Assembly: GCF_017309955.1 (NCBI RefSeq)
Contig: NZ_CP021247.1
Span: 1,823,001-1,887,000 of the forward strand
DNA from: Novosphingobium sp. KA1
GTDB lineage: Bacteria > Pseudomonadota > Alphaproteobacteria > Sphingomonadales > Sphingomonadaceae
Length of the DNA stretch: 64,000 nt
Direction of reading: 5' to 3'
Within the stretch, counting starts at the first letter, position 1. The number at the start of each line of letters is the position of its first letter. The translations under genes and the position numbers were made by a program. The notes under the pieces are model-generated. The model was not told the DNA's origin. It saw only the letters and a program-made list of their open reading frames with translations, and ran no database searches. This document shows, one piece after another, positions 36,450 to 43,661 of this stretch.

Positions 36450-37577
36450 ATGATTGACCGCCGTTCGCTTGTAGGTGCCGGACTGGGCGTGGGGCTGGCG
36501 GCGGGGTTCGGGCCCGGCGTGCTGGCAGCGGCTGCGAGAGCGCGGCCCGCGCGTCCGGCCAGGCCGCTGGTGATCGGTCATCGCGGCTGTTCGGCGCTGC
36601 GGCCCGAGCATACGCTTGGTTCCTATGCCAAGGCGATTGCCGATGGCGCGGACTTCATCGAGCCCGATCTGGTCAGCACCCGGGACGGCGTGCTGATCGC
36701 GCGGCACGAGAACAACATCGCCGAGACCACCGACGTTTCCGCCCGGCCCGAATTCGCCGGGCGCAAGGCGACCAAGACCATCGATGGCGAGCAGGTGACC
36801 GGCTGGTTCACCGAGGACTTCACGCTGGCCGAGATCAAGAGCCTGCGCGCGAAGGAGCGGCTGGGGGCATTGCGTCCGGAAAGCCATGCCCACGACGGGC
36901 GGTTCCAGGTCGTGACCTTCGAGGAAATCGCCGATTTTGTCGCCGCCGAGGCAGCCGCGCGCGGGCGGGTGATCGGGGTGATTCCGGAACTGAAGCACTC
37001 CACTTATTTCGGCTCGATCGGCCTGCCGCTGGAGCAGCGTTTTCTCGATAGGCTGCACGCCAGCGCCTATCTCCAGAGCGCGCCGGTGATCGTGCAGAGC
37101 TTCGAGATCGCCAACCTGAAGTGGCTGCGCGCGCGTCTGGATGCCCTCTCGAATGTCCAGTTGCTGCAATTGACCGTGCCCGGTTCGATGCGTCCGGCGG
37201 ATGTGGTGGCGAGGGGCGCGGGCCCGACCTTCGACCAGATGCACAGCGATGCCGGTCTGGCGGAAATCGCAAGGTATGCCGACTGGATCTCGCCTAACAA
37301 TCTGGCGCTGCTCGGGCGGGACAAGGACGGCAAGCTGCTGCCGCAGGGCACCGGTCTGGTCGAGCGTGCCCATGCGGCGGGCCTGCTGGTTTCGACCTGG
37401 ACCTTCCGTCCGGAGAACTACTTCCTGCCTGCCGATCTGCGCGACGGCACCGAGCAGGGCAAGCACAATCCGGCGGGATCCGTGGCCGAAATCCGCCGCT
37501 ATCTGGCGCTGGGGATCGACTCGTTCTTCACCGACGATCCGGCGATCGGCCGTCAGGCCGTGGACGGGCGCGGCTGA
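36450..37577 (+). CDS. glpQ: glycerophosphodiester phosphodiesterase, periplasmic
   Basis: A 375-aa GlpQ-type enzyme that cleaves glycerophosphodiesters to glycerol-3-phosphate and an alcohol. The catalytic start IGHRGCSALRPEHT is near residue 48, with EPDLVSTRDGVLIARHENN carrying the metal Glu/Asp and second His. The N-terminus (DRRSLVGAGLGVGLAAG) is a probable Tat signal. Length fits GlpQ (358 aa in E. coli) rather than the short cytosolic UgpQ. No glpT or ugp genes are adjacent. Confidence 0.9.
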   Translation: MIDRRSLVGAGLGVGLAAGFGPGVLAAAARARPARPARPLVIGHRGCSALRPEHTLGSYAKAIADGADFIEPDLVSTRDGVLIARHENNIAETTDVSARPEFAGRKATKTIDGEQVTGWFTEDFTLAEIKSLRAKERLGALRPESHAHDGRFQVVTFEEIADFVAAEAAARGRVIGVIPELKHSTYFGSIGLPLEQRFLDRLHASAYLQSAPVIVQSFEIANLKWLRARLDALSNVQLLQLTVPGSMRPADVVARGAGPTFDQMHSDAGLAEIARYADWISPNNLALLGRDKDGKLLPQGTGLVERAHAAGLLVSTWTFRPENYFLPADLRDGTEQGKHNPAGSVAEIRRYLALGIDSFFTDDPAIGRQAVDGRG

Positions 37578-37706
37578 TACGAAGGGGGGGAGGCGATGGC
37601 GGAATGTCTCGCTTGTTGCCGCCGCTTGGGCAGGACGGTTGTGCCGCGGCTGCCTTGTACGTGACGTTTCGCTTCCTAAATGCCCAATGCTGTAGAAGGA
37701 GGCACT

Positions 37707-37910
37707 ATGGATCGGATGCTTGAACAGTTGACGATGGACGGCAGCGTTCCCGACGAAGTCTATCGTTTGATGCGAGACGCAATCCAGAAAGCGGGCGATC
37801 AGCGCAGCCACCTCTTCGAAGCCGGGCAGGAGGCGCATTACCAAGCCTTGGCAGTGTTCCTTGCGCTTAAAGCCGCCGGATATTCCATAAAGAAATCTTC
37901 CCCTACCTGA
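37707..37910 (+). CDS. small hypothetical protein
   Basis: A 67-aa soluble, mostly helical protein (includes DEVYRLMRDAIQKAG and AVFLALKAAGYSIKK). The ATG has an AAGGAGG site 5 bases upstream, one of the strongest in the window, so it is probably translated well. No family recognised. Confidence 0.65.
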   Translation: MDRMLEQLTMDGSVPDEVYRLMRDAIQKAGDQRSHLFEAGQEAHYQALAVFLALKAAGYSIKKSSPT

Positions 37911-38051
37911 AATTCACTCTCATCTGCCGTGATGGCGCGGCGGGAGCGGCAGTTTCCGGGTGGAGCCTTGCTCCGCGGTTGCCGGATTCCAGAAAAAAGG
38001 CAGGGAAGCCAATGCTCCCCTGCCTTTCCTTCCCGAGATCGGTCGTTCGGC

Positions 38052-39566
38052 TCAGAACTTGTAGTTCGCCATCAGGCCGAAGTAGTTGCCGCTCTTGCCG
38101 CCGTTGTCCTGGAAGGAATCGCTGGCGGCGAAGTAGGTTTCCCAGAGGCGGAAGGCGAGGCGGTCGGTAGCCTGCCACGAGGCTTCGAGGTTGAGGTCGG
38201 TGCCGATCCGGCGGCTGGAATCGTAGGGTGCGAAGCTTGATCCCGAGGGGCCGATGTAGACGCCGTCGCCCTTGCTGGCGCGCCACAGGAAGTCCGGGCC
38301 GGCCATGACGGTGATCGCCGGAGTCGGCTTCACGGTGACCGAGGGGTAGAGGTCCATCAGGTTCGAGAAGCTGAAGAACGCGGCCTCGCTGATCAGCGGC
38401 AGGCGGGCGGCGGCGGGCACGAAAGTGCTCACCTTGTTGTCGGCGAGGTCCTTGTCGCCGCTGAAGTAGTTGGCGCGCAGGCCGAGGCGGGGCTTCATCG
38501 GGGCGTCGCCGAAAGTGTATCCGCCTTCGAACATGACGCCGTAGGCGTCGATTTCCTTGCCGATGAACCGGCCGCTCTGGTGGGTACCTTCCAGGTCGAG
38601 GTCCCAGTGGGGACCGCGCTTCCACAGGCGGGCGCCCCAGTTGTTGCGGTCGTCCTTGCCGACGCCGGCGGCCAGCGTCGCGCGGTCGCGCTCCATCTCG
38701 TACCAGTAGATGTCGGTGCCGAAGCCGGCGATGCGGTTGGGTGCGCTGATGTAGACGCCGTGGAAGTCCTGCGCGTGGTTCGGGCCGTCGTTGAACGTGC
38801 CCGGATCGATCAGGATCGGCTTCACCGCAAAGACATCCACCGAGACCTTGCCCGGCAGGATGTAGGTGGCGCGCACACCCTGATAGGTGAAGCGCATGTT
38901 GAGGCCCTCGCGCACGCCTGCCAGCTTGCCGTTGCCCAGCGGCATCTCGAAGCGGCCGGGACGGAAGGTGATCTTGCCGGCATCGCCCAGCGGTACCGTC
39001 ACGTCGACGAAGGCCTGGTAGATGTCCAGCTTGTCGCGGTTGGGGCCGGTGGCGAAGCTCTCGCCAAATTCGCGGTTGTCGCCCAGTTCGAGGTAGGCGC
39101 GCAGGTTCGGGCCGACATGCAGGTCCGCCAGCAGACGCAGGCGGGTCTGGATGGGATTGTTGCTGTCATTTGCCGAAAGGCCCAGCTTGGCGTGGTGCCA
39201 GTCGGTATAGTAGACGCGCGCCTCGCCGCCGAGCGTGAGGTAGATGTCGTCACCCGCGATGGGGAGGTGCTTGATCTTTTCGAGCAGCGGCGCATCGGCA
39301 TCGGGCTTTTTCGACCAGTCCTCGGTCCAGCGGATGTTCTGCGGCAGGCCTTCAGGGCCGGGGCGGCCGCCGGGCATGGCTTCGGCGGGGCGCGCCTGCG
39401 ACTTGGCGGGGCGGATGCCTGGAGGGGCCTGGGTGGAGAGCGTGCCGGCCTCGCCGGTCTTGGCGGTTTCGGGCGGGACCGACTGCGCGAGCGCGGGCTG
39501 GACGGCGAACATGGCCGCAGCGGCCGTGCCGCAGGCGAGAAGGGTCAGGGCGCGGGACATGCGCAT
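38052..39566 (-). CDS. alginate-export-family outer membrane porin
   Basis: A 504-aa outer membrane beta-barrel protein. The signal peptide is LLACGTAAAAMFAVQPALAQ. The body has alternating strand patterns and the C-terminus ends in Phe (YFGLMANYKF), as needed for barrel insertion. It matches the alginate_exp (PF13372) type. It lies just downstream of the AAHS transporter and gallate dioxygenase genes on the same strand, so it probably lets aromatic acids cross the outer membrane. The ATG at 39566 has GAGAGG about 10 bases upstream. Confidence 0.88.
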   Translation of the reverse strand: MRMSRALTLLACGTAAAAMFAVQPALAQSVPPETAKTGEAGTLSTQAPPGIRPAKSQARPAEAMPGGRPGPEGLPQNIRWTEDWSKKPDADAPLLEKIKHLPIAGDDIYLTLGGEARVYYTDWHHAKLGLSANDSNNPIQTRLRLLADLHVGPNLRAYLELGDNREFGESFATGPNRDKLDIYQAFVDVTVPLGDAGKITFRPGRFEMPLGNGKLAGVREGLNMRFTYQGVRATYILPGKVSVDVFAVKPILIDPGTFNDGPNHAQDFHGVYISAPNRIAGFGTDIYWYEMERDRATLAAGVGKDDRNNWGARLWKRGPHWDLDLEGTHQSGRFIGKEIDAYGVMFEGGYTFGDAPMKPRLGLRANYFSGDKDLADNKVSTFVPAAARLPLISEAAFFSFSNLMDLYPSVTVKPTPAITVMAGPDFLWRASKGDGVYIGPSGSSFAPYDSSRRIGTDLNLEASWQATDRLAFRLWETYFAASDSFQDNGGKSGNYFGLMANYKF

Positions 39567-39655
39567 GGGGGGAATTCCTCTCTGAAACGTCTTGGTATTT
39601 TTACTCGGGACGACCGGCCGCACCCCGGCCGTCCCGCATTTCTCTCTTGCCCGGA

Positions 39656-40963
39656 TCAGGCGATCGCGGTTTCGCGGTAGCGCACCAGCGACAGTGCGAC
39701 GGCCGCAATCAGGGTGCCGCAGGCCAGCGTCATGGCGACCGGGGCGAGCGCCCAGCCGGAACTGAACAGCAGGCCGGCGACGATCGGGCCGAGCGCCGCA
39801 CCGGCGCGGCCCACGCCGATGACCAGGCCGGTGCCGCCGCCGCGCAGCGCGGCCGGGTAGCTCTGGGCGATCACGGCATAGAAACCGGCGATGGCGGCAT
39901 TGAGGAAGAAGCAGGCCACGCAGGCGATCAGCGAGAGGCCGCTCAGCGTCGTGAAGCCCTGGCCGAACAGCATGACTGCGCCCGCACCCAGCACCATCGA
40001 GGCGACCACCAGCGGACGGATGCCGACTTTCTGGCTGAGCAGGCTGACGACGACCGAGCCGATGGCGCCGCCGACGTTCGCCCAGACCAGCACGCCGCCG
40101 GCCGATGCCGGCGCAAAGCCGAGGTCGACGACGATCTTGGGGATCCACTTCACCAGGAAGTAGAAGGTCATCATGTGGAAGAAGCACACCGCGGTCAGCA
40201 GCACCGTCACGCTGGCAAGGCCGGGCGCGAAAAGCGCGGCGACGCTGGTGCGCTTCTTGGCCGGATCGACCGGCGGCAGCGCGGCGAGCGGCTGGCGGTT
40301 CTGCTTCACCAACGTGCGGTTGATCTTCTCCAGCGCACCGGCAGGGCGCCGCAGCAGCAGGAAGGCCATGGTTTCAGGCACCAGCCAGAGCACCAGCGGG
40401 ATGAAGCACAGCGTGATCACCGCGCCGAATTCGAAGACCGACTGCCAGTGGCCGGTAGCGCCAAGCAGCATCGAGGCGATCGAGCCGCCGACGATGGCGC
40501 CCATCGGATAACCGCCGGCCATGATCGCGACGGTGAGGTTGCGGCGCCTGGCGTTCGAACATTCGGCAACGACGGCATTGGTCGCGGCGAGCATGCCGCC
40601 GATGCCGAGGCCGGTGAACAGGCGGTAGACCGAAAGGACCGGCACGCTGGTGGCGGTGGAGGCCAGGAACATGCCGCTGCCCATGATGACGAGGCAGGCC
40701 AGCAGCGTCGGGCGGCGGCCGACTTTGTCAGCCAGGCTGCCGAGAATGAAGGCGCCGATGCCCATGCCGAACAGTTCCATCGACAGCACGAGGCCGAGCG
40801 CGGCGCGGTCGATGCCCCAGTCCTTGGCGATGCCGGGCGCGGCAAAGCTGATCGACAGGACGTCGAACCCGTCAAGGGCGTTGAGCGCGGTCGCGATGCC
40901 GATGGCAATGATCTGCCGGTAATGCATCGGCTCGCGCGCGATGATGGCGCGTGGGTCTTCCAT
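39656..40963 (-). CDS. MFS aromatic acid:H+ symporter (AAHS family)
   Basis: A 435-aa transporter with 12 predicted membrane helices. Family markers: the LDGFDVLSISFAAPGIAKDWG start (DGFD motif needed by AAHS proteins such as PcaK), GSLADKVGRRPTL in loop 2-3 and the loop 8-9 QKVGIRPL. The AGGAGA site 5 bases before the ATG is strong. Between the gallate dioxygenase and porin genes on one strand, so gallate or a related hydroxybenzoate is the likely cargo. Confidence 0.92.
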   Translation of the reverse strand: MEDPRAIIAREPMHYRQIIAIGIATALNALDGFDVLSISFAAPGIAKDWGIDRAALGLVLSMELFGMGIGAFILGSLADKVGRRPTLLACLVIMGSGMFLASTATSVPVLSVYRLFTGLGIGGMLAATNAVVAECSNARRRNLTVAIMAGGYPMGAIVGGSIASMLLGATGHWQSVFEFGAVITLCFIPLVLWLVPETMAFLLLRRPAGALEKINRTLVKQNRQPLAALPPVDPAKKRTSVAALFAPGLASVTVLLTAVCFFHMMTFYFLVKWIPKIVVDLGFAPASAGGVLVWANVGGAIGSVVVSLLSQKVGIRPLVVASMVLGAGAVMLFGQGFTTLSGLSLIACVACFFLNAAIAGFYAVIAQSYPAALRGGGTGLVIGVGRAGAALGPIVAGLLFSSGWALAPVAMTLACGTLIAAVALSLVRYRETAIA

Positions 40964-41047
40964 GCACTTCTCCTGTGGTACCGCTGCCTTCCGAGGGCGC
41001 GGGAATTATTGGCGACGCTGGCGGCGGCGCATGGCTGGACTCAAGTG

Positions 41048-41196
41048 TCCGATCCGAAACTCTCGTTCCGGATTGTTCGGTGCCGGCCCTCTCCTCCACC
41101 CGGCCGCCCGACAGGGGGACTGGTGGAAGGTCGGGAGGGGGGAGAGGGCCAGTACCGAACCGAAATTCACCGCTGCGGCGAATTTCGAATCAGAAC
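41048..41196. repeat. dispersed hairpin repeat, family C copy 1
   Basis: About 150 bp: gatccgaaac, then a GC-rich palindrome around ccggccctctcc / ggagagggcc, ending near gaatttcgaatcagaac. A second copy in the other orientation is at 55418-55566. It lies between the gallate dioxygenase stop and the transporter start, so it is inside the presumed operon. Confidence 0.85.
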
Positions 41197-41197
41197 C

Positions 41198-42460
41198 TCA
41201 GGCCGGCTGTGCCGCCACCGAGTAAGTGACCTGCTGGTTGCGGGTATTCATGAAGTCCTCAAGCGTCTCTCCGCGCATTGAGGCATAAATGTCCAAATTG
41301 GATACCCCCGTCACGGCCGCCAGTTTCTCCAGAACGAAGAAGATGGCGCCGTAATGGATCAGCCCGCGCCAGTCGCGATTGCGGACAAGTTGCTGTTCCT
41401 GTTCGCTAAGTCCGCCGGATCCCATCGCCTTGTCCGCATCGGCGAGGAAGGCGGCGCGGGCCTCGGGCTCGACCAGCGCGTGAAGGAAACGATTCAGGCG
41501 ATAAGCCTTGGCACTGCGCTCCAGCGTGTAGGGATATGTGCCCTGAAGGTGTTCGGCGCCTGCCAGTTGCTGGTTCATGCGGGCGCGGTGGGCGGTGAGG
41601 AAGGCCGCGTCGGGTTCCGGTGATTGGTTCTCGTAGACGGCGGTGGCGATGCCGGTCATCGACGGCAGGTAATAGCTGCGATGCAGGCAGCGCACCCGCG
41701 CGGAGAGCGCGCCGCGCATGATCAGCCACATGATGACCTCGGCGCCCTCCATGCCGCCAAGCTGCGCATACTGGGCGTGGGTCATGCGGCAGAGCGCTTC
41801 GGGATCGTTTTCCAGCAGGTCCATGAAGCGGGCGTCCCATTCGGGATTGTTGAAGCCGCAGCGCTCGCCGTGGACCTGGTGCGACAGACCGCCGGTGGCG
41901 ACCAGCGCGACCTTGAGGTCTTCGGGGTAACTCTCGATGGCGGTGCGCAGCGCCTGCCCCAGCTTGAAGCAGCGGCGGGCGGTGGGGATCGGGAATTGCA
42001 GCACGCCGACCTGCAGCGGCACGATCTGCACCGGCCATTCGCCCTGCTCATGGGGCAGCAGCACCGAGAGCGGCGAGAAGCAGCCGTGGTCCAGCCCGCG
42101 TCCGCGGAAAGTGCCGATGTCGAACTCGTCGGTCATCAGGCTCTGGACGATGTGGCGCGAGAGCCCGGCATGGCCGCCGATGGACGGCAGGTGACGCGCG
42201 CCGCCGCCTTCGTCCGCCACGTTATAGCGTTCGTCCACGCCCATGGTGAAAGGGGCGTAGTGATCGAAGAAGAACGAGGTGATGTGGTCGTTGTAGACGA
42301 TCAGCAAGACATCCGGCTGCTTCGCGTCCAGCCAGGTGCGCACCGGCGCGTAGGCGTCGAAGATCGGCTTCCATGCCGGATCGTCCTGCTTCTTCGCGTC
42401 GAGCGCGAAGCCGATGGTGGGCGTGTGCGAGCTGGCGATAGCGCCAATGATCCGGGCCAT
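41198..42460 (-). CDS. desB: gallate dioxygenase (type II extradiol)
   Basis: A 420-aa fused LigB-LigA type dioxygenase that cleaves gallate to 4-oxalomesaconate. The N-terminal LigB-like part has the iron ligands His12, His59 (IVYNDH) and a Glu in GGMEGAE (238/241), plus the catalytic His in GGLSH near 194. The C-terminal 130 residues are LigA-like. The length equals that of known gallate dioxygenases GalA/DesB (about 420) and differs from split LigA/LigB and from 3-O-methylgallate dioxygenase. The start MARIIGAIA is fixed by homology. Downstream genes for oxalomesaconate processing are absent. Divergent from an AraC regulator. Confidence 0.9.
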   Translation of the reverse strand: MARIIGAIASSHTPTIGFALDAKKQDDPAWKPIFDAYAPVRTWLDAKQPDVLLIVYNDHITSFFFDHYAPFTMGVDERYNVADEGGGARHLPSIGGHAGLSRHIVQSLMTDEFDIGTFRGRGLDHGCFSPLSVLLPHEQGEWPVQIVPLQVGVLQFPIPTARRCFKLGQALRTAIESYPEDLKVALVATGGLSHQVHGERCGFNNPEWDARFMDLLENDPEALCRMTHAQYAQLGGMEGAEVIMWLIMRGALSARVRCLHRSYYLPSMTGIATAVYENQSPEPDAAFLTAHRARMNQQLAGAEHLQGTYPYTLERSAKAYRLNRFLHALVEPEARAAFLADADKAMGSGGLSEQEQQLVRNRDWRGLIHYGAIFFVLEKLAAVTGVSNLDIYASMRGETLEDFMNTRNQQVTYSVAAQPA

Positions 42461-42578
42461 GCGGGGCCGTCCTTCTTTGTCGAGCATCCATTCCACTGCG
42501 GATCGGTTCCGGTGAATGCCCGAGAGCACGCCGGTCCTGCCGCTTGTGCCCCCATCCACTTTAAACTAGTTCGGGTCC
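42461..42578. promoter_or_regulatory. desB/AraC divergent control region
   Basis: 118 bases between divergent genes. It must hold the desB promoter and the AraC-type regulator's own promoter. No clear direct repeat operator was identified. Confidence 0.4.
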
Positions 42579-43541
42579 ATGTCGGAAATTGAAAATCGTT
42601 TGGACTTTTCGCCAAATGAACCCGCGCCGGACGAAACTGCCGTCGGCAGTGTCAGCGCCGCTTCGGTTCCGCGCTATGTGCTTTATGGAGAGACCGGCGC
42701 GCGGGCAGACTGGTTCGTCAATGTCGAGCGGCTGGACGAGCGCTGCCGCGAACGCGGCTGGGAGATCAAGCCGCACACCCATCCGCACTTCCTGCAGATC
42801 GGCGTCTGCACTGCGGCGGGGGGAGAGATCACGCTGGAAGGGCAGGGCCATCGCTTCCGGCCCGGCAGCGTCATGGTGGTGCCGCCCTACCGCATTCATG
42901 GCTTCCGCTACGAACCGGAGGCCAATGGCTGGATGCTGACGGTGGAGAAGGGCTACCTCGAAGACCTGCTGGTGCGTGCACCGGTGCTCAAGGGCCTGCT
43001 GGAGGCGCCGCGCCTGTTCGATCTGGCCGAGCCCGCGCTTGGCCGCATCGATGCGGAGTTCGTGCAATTGCGCGAGGAAATGGCAGGGCAGCGCCACGGC
43101 CGTGCCATTGCCGCCGAGATCCACTTGCAGGCCATCCTGCTGCAACTGCTGCGCCACTGCCCGGAATCGAGCACGGCCTCGCCCGCTGCCGGTTCGCGCT
43201 ACGAAATCGTCGAGCGGTTCAAGGCGCTGGTGGAGGCGCGCTACCGGGAGCAGCCGCTGCTGCCGGATATGGCATCGAGGCTGGGTATCAGCGTCTCGCA
43301 GTTAAGGCTGGCCTGCAACCAGGTGACCGGCCTCTCGCCCAACGCCCTGATCCATGAGCGCACCGTGGCCGAGGCCAAGCGCTGTCTGGCCTATACCGGC
43401 ATGACCATCTCGGACCTGTCGGACTGGCTGGGCTTCAGCGATGTCGCCTATTTTTCGCGCTTCTTCACGCGCAAGGTGGGCGAGACGCCCAGCGGGTTTC
43501 GCCGGGCGCAGCGGTTCGGATCGGTGGCGGTCCGGGCTTAG
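42579..43541 (+). CDS. AraC-family regulator, PobR-like
   Basis: A 320-aa regulator. The N-terminus is a cupin sensor (HTHPHFLQIGVCTAAGG, VVPPYRIHGFRY) and the C-terminus is a double helix-turn-helix (DMASRLGISVSQL, then ISDLSDWLGFSDVAYFSRFF). The cupin-AraC layout is that of PobR-type activators of hydroxybenzoate genes. Divergent position makes it the probable activator of desB and its transporter and porin in response to gallate or a related aromatic acid. Confidence 0.9.
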   Translation: MSEIENRLDFSPNEPAPDETAVGSVSAASVPRYVLYGETGARADWFVNVERLDERCRERGWEIKPHTHPHFLQIGVCTAAGGEITLEGQGHRFRPGSVMVVPPYRIHGFRYEPEANGWMLTVEKGYLEDLLVRAPVLKGLLEAPRLFDLAEPALGRIDAEFVQLREEMAGQRHGRAIAAEIHLQAILLQLLRHCPESSTASPAAGSRYEIVERFKALVEARYREQPLLPDMASRLGISVSQLRLACNQVTGLSPNALIHERTVAEAKRCLAYTGMTISDLSDWLGFSDVAYFSRFFTRKVGETPSGFRRAQRFGSVAVRA

Positions 43542-43600
43542 AGTCTGTTTGAAAAATGCCCGAAACGGCATTGTAGGGGCGGGGGAGGGAGCGGACCGAT

Positions 43601-43644
43601 GCCGGGAAATTCGCTTTTCGTGAATTTCCAAACGGTCTCTCAGG
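43601..43644. repeat. short repeat, family D copy 1
   Basis: 44 bp: gccgggaaattcgcttttc, then gaatttccaaacggtctctc. A near-identical copy is at 48972-49014. It folds on ggaaattc / gaatttcc and lies just past the 3' end of the minus-strand PQQ dehydrogenase gene. Confidence 0.85.
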
Positions 43645-43661
43645 CGGTGCAGCGCTCCTGG

